From positions 1 to 49,193 of the forward strand of contig CASEOA010000076.1 in assembly GCA_949289455.1 (NCBI GenBank): a DNA stretch of 49,193 nt, written 5' to 3'. Positions 7,081 through 14,449 of this stretch are shown in pieces; the first letter of the stretch is position 1; each line of letters starts with the position of its first letter. Position numbers and translations under genes: made by a program. The notes under the pieces are model-generated. The model made no database searches, was not told the DNA's origin, and saw only the letters and a program-made list of their open reading frames with translations. This DNA comes from an uncultured Eubacteriales bacterium. Lineage in GTDB: Bacteria > Bacillota > Clostridia > Oscillospirales > Oscillospiraceae.

Positions 7081-8156
7081 GGATATGGGTCCTCCCCGTT
7101 TTCCAGCGCCGCCAGGGCAAACCGGGCGGCCAGCTCATGGTCGGGGCCGCTCTCCTTCAGGGAGCGCAGCAGCAGGCCAGTCAGGCTGTCCTCCCGCACC
7201 CGGGCCCACAGGTCCCGGCGCTCCTTGGTGTGGTCCCGGAGGGAGACGGAAAAGTACCAGGGCTCCGCCAGGGCGGCCAGGGCGTTCAGGTCGGGGGCGG
7301 GAAAGTCCCGCTGGCCGGTGAGCACCAGGCGGCAGATGTCCTCCGAGGTTGCGGCGGGCAGGGCGTCCCGGAGGGCGTCTGCGGCGTTCTCCGCCCCGGT
7401 GACGTCCACCTCCAGGATTTCGTACCGGCGGCCCGCCAGGGGGACGAACCGGGCGGTGAGCTCCTCCCGCCGGTCTCCCAGGGTCACCGCCAGCACCCCC
7501 TTGTCCCCCGTCTCGTCAAAGCCCCGGCCCTCGGGGCAGCCGGGGTAGGCCCACCAGGTCTCCCCCGCCTTTTGCAGGCCGGAATAGCTGTGGATGTGGC
7601 CCAGGGCCAGGTAGTCCAGATTGCTGGCGGCAATGTCCCCCCGGTCGATGGGGCCGTAGCGGCCCCTGCCCTCCACGTCCCCGTGGAGCACCATCAGGTG
7701 GCGCAGCCCGTCGGCGGGAGCGGCAAAGCCCATGATGGGGGAGCGGTCGGCCTGGGGGGTGGTGAAGGCCGCCCCGTGGACCACGCAGCCCAGCTGGGGC
7801 AGCGGTACGCTCTCCACCCCCACCGAGGTAAAAATATGTACGTTGTCCGGCCAGGCCGTCCCGGCGTACACCGAGCGGGGGTCGTAGCAGTCGTGGTTGC
7901 CGGGGGCGATGAACACTGGAATCCTCATCCCCCCCAGGGTGCGGGCCAGCAGCTCCACCGTCTCCTGGTAGGTCTGGCCGCCATCCAGCAGGTCGCCGGC
8001 CAGCAGCACCAGGTCGGCCCGCTCCTCCTCCGCCAGGTCGGCCAGCCGCTCCAGCAGCTGCCGCTGCTCGGCCCGGCGCTGCCTGGCCTTGTCCGGGGGC
8101 AGAGCCCCAAAAGGGGCGTCCAGATGGAAGTCCGCCCCGTGGATCAGTTTCAGCAT
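7077..8156 (-). CDS. yhaO: YhaO/SbcD-like metallophosphoesterase (DNA nuclease)
   Basis: Calcineurin-like phosphoesterase of 359 residues with the metal ligands of Mre11/SbcD nucleases: D9 and H11 in GADFHLD, GDLLDGG (about 54-60), GNHD (about 86-89), and later VLHGDVEG and GHIHSY. The extended C-terminal region fits the YhaO capping domain. The start is preceded by GGGAAAGGAAAC. It is the first gene of the pair with yhaN. No good promoter is visible between it and ymdB, so transcription may come from the ymdB promoter through repeat B1. Confidence 0.85.
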   Translation of the reverse strand: MLKLIHGADFHLDAPFGALPPDKARQRRAEQRQLLERLADLAEEERADLVLLAGDLLDGGQTYQETVELLARTLGGMRIPVFIAPGNHDCYDPRSVYAGTAWPDNVHIFTSVGVESVPLPQLGCVVHGAAFTTPQADRSPIMGFAAPADGLRHLMVLHGDVEGRGRYGPIDRGDIAASNLDYLALGHIHSYSGLQKAGETWWAYPGCPEGRGFDETGDKGVLAVTLGDRREELTARFVPLAGRRYEILEVDVTGAENAADALRDALPAATSEDICRLVLTGQRDFPAPDLNALAALAEPWYFSVSLRDHTKERRDLWARVREDSLTGLLLRSLKESGPDHELAARFALAALENGEDPYP

Positions 8157-8239
8157 AGGTTGTTTCCTTTCCCAGTGGGATCATGAGTTCTGGCCGGTGG
8201 GGAAACGGCAGGCTCCGCGAAAGCGGCTGTCCGTCCATT

Positions 8240-8294
8240 CCCCTCATCCGGCATTTGCCGGGCAAATGCCACCTTCCCCCCTCAGGGGGAAGGT
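8240..8294 (-). repeat. Intergenic hairpin repeat B, copy 1
   Basis: On the minus strand: hairpin 1 (ACCTTCCCCCTGAGGGG, then GGAAGGT), hairpin 2 (GGCATTTGCC, then CGGCAAATGCC), then GGATGAGGGG. Hairpin 2 differs in sequence from the GGCCCG/GGGCC form of copies 2, 3 and 5 but remains paired. Confidence 0.8.
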
Positions 8295-8317
8295 CAACGG
8301 GTTGCGACCGGCGGCGG

Positions 8318-9100
8318 TCAATCCCGGAGGTCCACCCGGGCCACCTCCTCACACCGGCGGGTGTCGGTGTCGATGACGAAGAGCACGGCGTCCAGGCGGC
8401 AGGGGCCGTCGGCCTGCTCGAACCGCCGGGGGAGCCCCCCCAAAAACCGGTTGATGGCCTGCTCCGGCCGGATGCCCAGCACGCTGTTGTCCGGGCCGGT
8501 CATGCCCAGGTCGGTGACAAATCCCAGACCCTTGGGCAAAATACGAGTGTCGGCGGTGGGCACATGGGTGTGGGTGCCCCACAGGGCCTGGACCCGGCCG
8601 TCCAGGTAAAAGCCCATGGCCCCCTTTTCGCTGGTGGCCTCGGCATGGAAGTCGGCCAGCACCACGTCCACCCCCTCCATCCGTTTTAAAATCTTGTCGG
8701 CGGTGGTAAAGGGGTTTTCAAAGTTGCTGTCCATTTCGCACCGGCCAATCAGGTTAAGCACCCCGATGCGCAGGCCCCTGGGCCCGTCGTACACCCCCCA
8801 GCCCCGGCCGGGTACCCGGTTGGTATAGTTGGCGGGGCGGAGGGTATAGCGGTCGCTGTCCAGGAAATCGGCGATCTGGATGCGGTTCCAGGTGTGGTTG
8901 CCCAGGGTAATCACATCGGCCCCGGCGTCAAAGATCTCCCTGGCCTGCCGGGGCAGGATGCCCACCCCCGAGGCGTTCTCCCCGTTGACCACGGTGAAGT
9001 GGGCGTCCACCCGCTTTTTCAGGCTGCGGAGGTGGCGGGCCAGGCAGTCCAGCCCGGCGTCCCCCACCACGTCTCCTACTGCCAGTACGTTCAGCTTCAT
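8318..9100 (-). CDS. ymdB: YmdB-family metallophosphoesterase
   Basis: Protein of 260 residues of the YmdB (TIGR00282) family, cyclic-nucleotide phosphodiesterases that in Bacillus act on 2',3'-cAMP and affect biofilm choice. Family motifs seen are AVGDVVGDAG at the N-terminus (metal ligand D10), NGENASG, GNHTWNR, DFHAEATSEK and GTHTHVPTADTR. I chose ATG 9100 because GAGGAAG lies upstream and family members begin with this strand; the open frame extends further without a ribosome binding site. It heads a minus-strand cluster with yhaO, yhaN and lepB. Confidence 0.92.
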   Translation of the reverse strand: MKLNVLAVGDVVGDAGLDCLARHLRSLKKRVDAHFTVVNGENASGVGILPRQAREIFDAGADVITLGNHTWNRIQIADFLDSDRYTLRPANYTNRVPGRGWGVYDGPRGLRIGVLNLIGRCEMDSNFENPFTTADKILKRMEGVDVVLADFHAEATSEKGAMGFYLDGRVQALWGTHTHVPTADTRILPKGLGFVTDLGMTGPDNSVLGIRPEQAINRFLGGLPRRFEQADGPCRLDAVLFVIDTDTRRCEEVARVDLRD

Positions 9101-9136
9101 ATCAGGTCTTCCTCTCTGTGTTGGCGCAATACTGAT

Positions 9137-9165
9137 ATTATATGTGATTTTTGTCAAAAGGGCAA
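9137..9165 (-). promoter_or_regulatory. Promoter of ymdB
   Basis: Minus-strand TTGCCC (9160-9165), 17 nt and TATAAT (9137-9142), 36 nt upstream of the ymdB start. Confidence 0.7.
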
Positions 9166-9193
9166 TCGTTCTTTCGCCGGGGCCCAATGGCCC

Positions 9194-9223
9194 TTTACTT
9201 CCCCAAAGTCCCTGTGATATAAT
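9194..9223 (+). promoter_or_regulatory. Promoter of the DUF1836-degV-prmA cluster
   Basis: TTTACT (9194-9199), 18 nt and TATAAT (9218-9223). It lies 51 nt upstream of the first start, back to back with the ymdB promoter. Confidence 0.65.
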
Positions 9224-9274
9224 AATGGAAAAATTACATCATATGATAATGAAAACCAGAAAGGGGGACCTGAC

Positions 9275-9811
9275 ATGGAGGAGATCACGGAACTGAAAGA
9301 ACGCCTGGAGGGGGAACGCCCGGTGGAATGGGAGGGCTTTCCCGACATCGGCCTGTATATGGATCAGCTCATCAACTATATGCCCCGGCAGCTCATCCAC
9401 TACGGGGAGGGGGAAGCCCTTACCTCCGCCATGGTGAACAATTATATTAAGGACGGGGCCATGCCCCGGGCGGAGGGCAAGCGGTATTCCCGCACCCATC
9501 TGGCCTATCTCACCGCCCTGTGCGCCCTGAAGCAGGTGCTGTCGGTGAAGGACGCGGGCCTGCTGCTGGCGGCGGCGGCCAAGGGCCGCCAGCCCCAGGA
9601 GATGTATGAGCTCTTCCGGGCGGAGCTGGACCGGGCCCTGGATGTGACCTCCGGCTCTCTGGACCCCCGGGCGGGGGAGGAGGACCTGCCCGGCCTGGCC
9701 ATGGCCCTGGCCCTGCGCAGCTACGCGGACAAGCTGGCCTGCCAGCGCATCCTGGAGCTGCTGCGGGCCAAGACGCCCCAGCCGGAAAAGAAGCAAAAAA
9801 GCAAACCCTAA
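9275..9811 (+). CDS. DUF1836 domain protein
   Basis: Protein of 178 residues resembling DUF1836 members common in Clostridia and Bacilli. The N-terminal part (PDIGLYMDQLINYM, then VNNYIKDGAMPRAEGKRYSR) looks like a MerR-like DNA-binding module in which residues of the type VNNYxK and KRYSRxH follow a short helix. No signal or membrane segment is present. The function is unknown; a role as a transcription factor is inferred from that fold resemblance. The start has AAGGGGG eight bases upstream. It is followed 42 bases later by degV. Confidence 0.75.
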   Translation: MEEITELKERLEGERPVEWEGFPDIGLYMDQLINYMPRQLIHYGEGEALTSAMVNNYIKDGAMPRAEGKRYSRTHLAYLTALCALKQVLSVKDAGLLLAAAAKGRQPQEMYELFRAELDRALDVTSGSLDPRAGEEDLPGLAMALALRSYADKLACQRILELLRAKTPQPEKKQKSKP

Positions 9812-9853
9812 TTGTAATATCAAGAGAGGATATCACAGGAGGTTATTGATAAT

Positions 9854-10726
9854 ATGTCAGATTATGTGATTTTAACCGACTCCTCCGCCGACTTATCGGC
9901 GGAGCTGGTGGAGGAGCTGGGGGTGGAGGTGCTTCCCCTGTCCTTCACGATGGAGGAACAGACCTATCGCAACTGGCCGGACAACCGGGAGATGGACCCG
10001 GCGGAGTTTTACAAAAAACTGCGGGACGGGGGGCTGGCCACCACCTCCGCCGTCAACGTGGGGGACTACACCGACGCCATCGAGCCCTTCCTGAAGGCGG
10101 GCAAGGACGTGCTGGTGCTGGCCTTTTCCTCCGGCCTGTCCACCACCTGCAACTCCGCCCGGATCGCCGCCCACGACCTGTCCGAGGAATACCCCGACCG
10201 GACGGTGGCAGTGGTGGACACCCTGTGCGCCTCCCTGGGCCAGGGCCTGCTGGTGTGGTACGCCGCCCAGCGGAAGAAGGCGGGCCAGAGCCTGGAAGAG
10301 GTACGGACCTGGGTGGAGGAGCACAAGCTGAACCTGTGCCACTGGTTCACCGTGGATGACCTGATGTTCCTCAAGCGGGGGGGCCGGATCTCGGCGGCCA
10401 CCGCCGTGCTGGGTACCATGCTGTCCATCAAGCCGGTGATGCACGTGGACGACGAGGGCCACCTGATCAAGGTGGGTACCGCCCGGGGCCGGGGGGCCTC
10501 TCTGAAGGCCCTGGTGGACCACATGGAGCAGACCGTGCTGGACCTGAAGGATCAGGTCATCTTCATCAGCCACGGCGACTGCCTGACCGACGCCCAGAAG
10601 GTGGCCCAGGACGTGCGCCAGCGCTTTGGGGTGGAGACCGTCATCATCAACTATGTGGGGCCGGTGATCGGCGCCCACTCGGGGCCGGGCACCGTGGCCC
10701 TGTTCTTCCTGGGGAGTAAGCGCTGA
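9854..10726 (+). CDS. DegV family protein (fatty-acid-binding, FakB-like)
   Basis: DegV-family protein of 290 residues. Members bind one fatty acid and present it to the kinase FakA, which makes acyl-phosphate for phospholipid synthesis. Typical motifs are TDSSADL near the N-terminus, the TTSAVN and FSSGLSTTCNSA lipid-binding segments, MFLKRGGRIS and the ISHGDC segment. The start follows AGGAGG. The stop shares its last base with the start of prmA (TGATG). A FakA/YloV homologue sits in convergent orientation at 11788-13455, so the two halves of a fatty-acid kinase system may be encoded here. Confidence 0.9.
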   Translation: MSDYVILTDSSADLSAELVEELGVEVLPLSFTMEEQTYRNWPDNREMDPAEFYKKLRDGGLATTSAVNVGDYTDAIEPFLKAGKDVLVLAFSSGLSTTCNSARIAAHDLSEEYPDRTVAVVDTLCASLGQGLLVWYAAQRKKAGQSLEEVRTWVEEHKLNLCHWFTVDDLMFLKRGGRISAATAVLGTMLSIKPVMHVDDEGHLIKVGTARGRGASLKALVDHMEQTVLDLKDQVIFISHGDCLTDAQKVAQDVRQRFGVETVIINYVGPVIGAHSGPGTVALFFLGSKR

Positions 10727-11670
10727 TGGAGGATATCAAGTGGCTGGAGGTCACGGTGGATACCCCCAGAGAGGGGTTGGACGCCCTGTGCGCCCGGCTC
10801 ACCGGCAACGGGGTCAACGGGTTTTCCATCGAGGACGAGGAAGATTTCAAGCAGTTTCTGGAGCAGAACCGGCAGTACTGGGACTATGTGGACGAGGAAC
10901 TGCTGGAGCGGATGCGGGGCGTGTGCCGGGTGAAGTTCTACGTCACCGACGACGCCGACGGCCGGGTCCAGCTGGCCCAATGGATGGAGGGCATCCACCT
11001 GCCCTATTCCACCGCGGTGCTGGGGGAAAACGACTGGGCCCACAGCTGGCAGAAGTATTATAAGCCCATGGCGGTGGGGGAAAGGCTGTGGATCGTGCCC
11101 CAGTGGGAGCGGGAGCAGGAGGCGCCCCAGGGCCGGACGCCGGTGTACCTGAACCCGGGGCTCACCTTCGGCACCGGCAACCACTCCTCCACCCGGCTGT
11201 GCCTCATGGGGCTGGAGGAGTACACCATTCCCGGTCTGCCGGTGCTGGACCTGGGCTGCGGCAGCGGCATTTTGTCCATCGCCGCCCTCAACCTGGGGGC
11301 CTCTTCCGCCGTGGCTGTGGATATCGACCCCAAGGCGGTGGATGTGGCCTATGAAAACGCCGCCCTCAACGGCATCGGCAGGGACCGGTATACCGTCCGG
11401 GCGGGAGATGTGCTCACCGACAGGGCCCTGGCCGCCGAGCTGGGCCGGCAGAAATACCCCCTGGTGCTGGCCAACATCGTGGCCGACGTGATCATCCCCC
11501 TGTCTGCCAGGGCGGGGGAGTACCTGACGGAGGACGGGGTGTTCCTGTGCTCCGGCATCATCGACACCCGGGCCGACGAGGTTCAGGCCGCCCTGGAGCG
11601 CAACGGCCTGAAGGTGTTCCGCCGCCGGGAGGAAAAGGGCTGGGTGTCCCTGGCCGCCAGGAAAGGCTGA
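10726..11670 (+). CDS. prmA: Ribosomal protein L11 methyltransferase
   Basis: SAM-dependent methyltransferase of 314 residues that trimethylates ribosomal protein L11. The N-terminal substrate-recognition domain (MEDIKWLEVTVDTPREGLDAL) is followed by WKKYYKP-type residues (SWQKYYKPM), the PGLTFGTGNHSST segment, SAM motif LDLGCGSGILSIAA and the catalytic-domain motif LANIVADV. Length and order are normal for PrmA. It starts one base inside the end of degV. Confidence 0.95.
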   Translation: MEDIKWLEVTVDTPREGLDALCARLTGNGVNGFSIEDEEDFKQFLEQNRQYWDYVDEELLERMRGVCRVKFYVTDDADGRVQLAQWMEGIHLPYSTAVLGENDWAHSWQKYYKPMAVGERLWIVPQWEREQEAPQGRTPVYLNPGLTFGTGNHSSTRLCLMGLEEYTIPGLPVLDLGCGSGILSIAALNLGASSAVAVDIDPKAVDVAYENAALNGIGRDRYTVRAGDVLTDRALAAELGRQKYPLVLANIVADVIIPLSARAGEYLTEDGVFLCSGIIDTRADEVQAALERNGLKVFRRREEKGWVSLAARKG

Positions 11671-11673
11671 AGC

Positions 11674-11697
11674 GTAGGGGCGGATATCATCCGCCCG
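11674..11697 (+). repeat. Intergenic hairpin repeat A, copy 4
   Basis: GTAGGGGCGGATATCATCCG followed by CCCG, directly after the prmA stop codon. This is the reverse-complement version of the ATGATAT core of copies 2 and 7. Confidence 0.8.
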
Positions 11698-11740
11698 CCG
11701 GTCCGGCTGATCCCTGGGAAGAAACCCATGCAAAAACCAT

Positions 11741-11777
11741 AAAAAAGCTGCCGCTTGGGTAAAGCGGCAGCTTTTTT
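11741..11777. terminator. Bidirectional terminator between prmA and fakA
   Basis: A 16-bp stem (11741-11756 with 11762-11777) around GGGTA, with six A on one side and six T on the other. It serves both convergent genes. Confidence 0.92.
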
Positions 11778-11787
11778 GATACCAGAT

Positions 11788-13455
11788 TTATTCGGCGGAG
11801 ATCATATAGTAGTACACCGGCTGGCCGCCTGCCAGCAGGGTGATCTCAGCGTTGGGGCAGCACTGGGTGAAGAGCTCCAGGGCCTTCTGGGCCTCCTTCT
11901 CGGTAACGTCCTCGCCGTAGAAGATGTTGATAAACTCGGCGGACTGCTGGGCGTCGGCCTCGGCCAGGCGGCGGAGCAGCTTGTCGATCTTCCGGTCGGT
12001 GCCGAAGAGCTGGTGCTCGGTGAGAGCCAGGTAATCCCCCCGCTTGATGGCGAAGCCGTCAAAGTCGGAGTCCCGGGCGGCATAGGTGATCTCGGAGGTG
12101 GTGACCTTGCCCAGGGCCTCGGTCATGGCGGCCACGTTGTCCTCCTGGGAGGCCTCCGGGTCCATGACCATCAGGGCGGAGATGCCCTGGGGGATGGACT
12201 TGGTGGGGAGCACCACCACCTGCTTGCCCTCGGCCAGCCGGACGCACTGCTCGGCGGCCATGATAATGTTCTTATTGTTGGGGAGCACAAAGACGATCTC
12301 CGCCGGGGTGGCGTCGATCTCCTTCATAATGTCGTCGGTGGAGGGGTTCATGGTCTGCCCCCCGCTGATGACCCCGTCGGCTCCCAGATCCTTGAACACG
12401 GCGGCCAGCCCCTCGCCGGCGGCCACGGTGACCACGCCGTACTTCTTCTCAGGGGCGGCAATCTTGCGGCCCTCCTCCTGGTGGTCCTCCTCCAGGTCGT
12501 CGGTGCTCTGGATGTGCCGGCCGGCGGCCAGATCCTCCGCCTGGGTGCGCATGTTCTCAATCTTGGCCAGCTCCAGGGTGCCGTACTTCTGGGCCTCGGT
12601 AAGGGCGGCGCCGGGGATGTCGGTGTGGACGTGAACCTTGAAGCAGTCGTCGTCCTCTCCAATGACCAGGCTGTCGCCGATGCTGTTCAGGTAGGCCTCG
12701 AAGGAGGTCAGCTCCTTGTCGGTGGTCTTGCGGACGATGAACACCGTATCAAAGGTAAAGGTGATCTCCTCGGCGGCAATGGCGGCATAGTCGGTTTTCT
12801 GCTCGGCGGCGCTCTCCTCAGCCCCCTCGGGCAGGGGCAGACCCCGCAGGGAGTCCAGCATCCCCTGGAGGATCACCAGGAAGCCCTCGCCGCCGGCGTC
12901 CACCACGCCGGCCTTTTTCAGCACCGGGTACATCTCGGTGGTGTGGGCCAGGGCGGCCTGGCCCTCGGCGATGGCGGCCTCCAGCACGCCCTCCGGGTCG
13001 TCGGGGGTCTTGCGGGCGGCGTCGGCCGCCCGGGCGGCGGCCAGCCGGGAGACGGTGAGGATGGTGCCCTCGGCGGGCTTCATCACCGCCTTGTAGGCGG
13101 CGGCCACGCCGAAGTCCAGGGCGATGGCCAGATCCCGGCCGTCAATCTCCGCCTTGTCCTTCACCGCCTTGGAAAAGCCCCGGAAGAGCAGGGACAGAAT
13201 GACGCCCGAGTTGCCCCGGGCCCCCCGCAGCAGGGCGGAGGCGGTGGTGGCGGTGGCCTCCCCTACGGTGCGGGGCTGCTTCTTCTTCAGCTCGGTGGCG
13301 GCGGTGGCGATGGTCAGGCCCATGTTGGTGCCGGTGTCGCCGTCAGGCACGGGAAATACGTTCAGCTCGTTGATATGCTGTTTTTGCAGATTGATGGCGG
13401 CCGCCGCGTGGATGATGGCCTGGGCGAAAGACGCTCCGTCAATACGCTCTCTCAT
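11788..13455 (-). CDS. fakA: DAK2-domain fatty acid kinase FakA (YloV)
   Basis: Kinase of 555 residues that phosphorylates fatty acids held by DegV/FakB partners. The N-terminal DhaL-like ATP-binding domain (about 1-200) has PVPDGDTGTNM with the magnesium-binding aspartates D38 and D40 and N44, plus RGARGNSGVILS. The middle domain contains DAGGEGFLVILQGM. The C-terminal DegV-like domain (about 330-555) includes GGQTMNPSTDDI and LPNNKNI. The start follows AAGGAAGGA. It lies 33 bases downstream of the Asp23-family gene, the same yloU-yloV order as in Bacillus. Confidence 0.93.
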   Translation of the reverse strand: MRERIDGASFAQAIIHAAAAINLQKQHINELNVFPVPDGDTGTNMGLTIATAATELKKKQPRTVGEATATTASALLRGARGNSGVILSLLFRGFSKAVKDKAEIDGRDLAIALDFGVAAAYKAVMKPAEGTILTVSRLAAARAADAARKTPDDPEGVLEAAIAEGQAALAHTTEMYPVLKKAGVVDAGGEGFLVILQGMLDSLRGLPLPEGAEESAAEQKTDYAAIAAEEITFTFDTVFIVRKTTDKELTSFEAYLNSIGDSLVIGEDDDCFKVHVHTDIPGAALTEAQKYGTLELAKIENMRTQAEDLAAGRHIQSTDDLEEDHQEEGRKIAAPEKKYGVVTVAAGEGLAAVFKDLGADGVISGGQTMNPSTDDIMKEIDATPAEIVFVLPNNKNIIMAAEQCVRLAEGKQVVVLPTKSIPQGISALMVMDPEASQEDNVAAMTEALGKVTTSEITYAARDSDFDGFAIKRGDYLALTEHQLFGTDRKIDKLLRRLAEADAQQSAEFINIFYGEDVTEKEAQKALELFTQCCPNAEITLLAGGQPVYYYMISAE

Positions 13456-13488
13456 GTCTCTGTTCCTTCCTTTCGATGGGCGGCTCCG

Positions 13489-13839
13489 TCAGCCGATGAC
13501 CATGGAGTCGATGCAAACATCCACGCTGCGCACGGTGGCGCCGGTGGTGCGCTGCACGATATAGCGGACCTCGCTCATAATGGAACGGCTGACGGCCATC
13601 AGGTTGACGCCGTTGTCCACGATGATGTGCAGCTCAATGGAGACGGAGGAATCCTCGTTGTAGGTGACCTTGACGCCCTTGCCCATAGACTCCCGGCGGA
13701 GCAGGTGGACCAGGCCGTCCCGCTTGGAGCGCACGGCCATACCCTTCACGCCGTAGCAGTTGGTGGCGGCGGCGCCGGTGATGTTGGTAAATACCTCGCT
13801 GCTGATGGTGATCTCGCCCAGTTCTGTTTGCAGCTTCAT
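13489..13839 (-). CDS. yloU: Asp23/Gls24 family envelope-stress protein (YloU-like)
   Basis: Protein of 116 residues of the Asp23/Gls24 family, with the typical ELGEITISSEVFTNITGAAATNCYGVKGMA start and the later VDNGVNLMAVSRSIMSEVRYIVQ helix region. The start at 13839 is chosen because AAAGGAAGGG lies upstream and because the promoter at 13918-13946 would exclude the longer form. Cytoplasmic and of unclear biochemical role; in Firmicutes it is almost always paired with the fakA/yloV gene, as here. Confidence 0.9.
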   Translation of the reverse strand: MKLQTELGEITISSEVFTNITGAAATNCYGVKGMAVRSKRDGLVHLLRRESMGKGVKVTYNEDSSVSIELHIIVDNGVNLMAVSRSIMSEVRYIVQRTTGATVRSVDVCIDSMVIG

Positions 13840-13917
13840 AGACGCGTCCCTTCCTTTCCTGGGGTGTGTACCCGCGATCCCCGCCGTAGCAGGGGGAATT
13901 CCACTGATTGTCCTTTT

Positions 13918-13946
13918 ATTGTATTCTATTTTCACCTAAAATACAA
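13918..13946 (-). promoter_or_regulatory. Promoter of yloU-fakA
   Basis: Minus-strand TTGTAT (13941-13946), 17 nt and TACAAT (13918-13923). A TTGACG a few bases further upstream is not at a useful distance from any -10. Confidence 0.65.
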
Positions 13947-13980
13947 GGGAAAAAAGTTTCGTCAAAGTCGGTTCCCGTAC

Positions 13981-14009
13981 TTGTATTTTTCCACAGAAAC
14001 GTGTACACT
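13981..14009 (+). promoter_or_regulatory. Promoter of the small membrane protein gene
   Basis: TTGTAT (13981-13986), 17 nt and TACACT (14004-14009), 48 nt upstream of the start at 14058. Confidence 0.6.
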
Positions 14010-14057
14010 GTACCCATCAGCATTTTGTGTACCAACCAAAAGGAGGCTGTCTGGACC

Positions 14058-14246
14058 ATGAAAAAATATTTCTTTCTTATCGTGAAGATGCTGGCCGCTT
14101 TGGCCGCCCTGGGCGCGGTGATCTACGCCGTGGTCGCCTACTGGGATAGGATCGTGGAGCTGTTCTGCAAGGGGAAGAGCATGATCTCCGGCTGCGACGA
14201 CGACTGCGCCATGGAGGACGTGGACTTCGCCGACTGGGAGGAGTAA
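14058..14246 (+). CDS. Small membrane protein with acidic tail
   Basis: A 62-residue protein: KK, one membrane helix (about 5-28, FFLIVKMLAALAALGAVIYAVV), a short basic patch, and an acidic tail with two cysteines (GCDDDCAMEDVDFADWEE). It has its own promoter, AAAAGGAGG eleven bases before the ATG, and its own terminator, so it is a real single-gene transcript. Small proteins of this build are common in gut Clostridia; I know of no function. The acidic Cys-containing tail could bind metal, which is only a guess. Confidence 0.8.
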   Translation: MKKYFFLIVKMLAALAALGAVIYAVVAYWDRIVELFCKGKSMISGCDDDCAMEDVDFADWEE

Positions 14247-14257
14247 CCATTTCATGC

Positions 14258-14290
14258 AAAAGGCCGCTGCCACGGGCAGCGGCCTTTTTT
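14258..14290 (+). terminator. Terminator after the small membrane protein gene
   Basis: A 14-bp stem (14258-14271 with 14275-14288) with loop ACG, followed by a T tract. Confidence 0.9.
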
Positions 14291-14300
14291 TGCGGATGGG

Positions 14301-14325
14301 CGGGCGGATCATATCCGCCCCTACG
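14301..14325 (-). repeat. Intergenic hairpin repeat A, copy 5
   Basis: CGGGCGGATCATATCCGCC followed by CCTACG, 18 bases before repeat B copy 2. Confidence 0.8.
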
Positions 14326-14343
14326 CAGCTGGCCGGAGCCATG

Positions 14344-14391
14344 ACCTTCCCCCCACAGGGGGGAAGGTGGCCCGCAGGGCCGGATGAGGGG
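14344..14391 (+). repeat. Intergenic hairpin repeat B, copy 2
   Basis: Hairpin 1 (ACCTTCCCCCC, ACA, GGGGGGAAGGT), hairpin 2 (GGCCCGCAGGGCC) and GGATGAGGGG. Confidence 0.85.
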
Positions 14392-14449
14392 TCCTGTCGC
14401 TGGTTGACACCGGGCGGGCAGCACTGGGAGGACGATGTCCGCCCCCACG

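Noticed and set aside
4153-7548. Very long plus-strand open frame antisense to lepB, yhaN and yhaO
   Set aside because: The minus-strand frames have ribosome binding sites and clear family motifs. The antisense frame is open only because high GC removes stop codons; it has no motif or start site.
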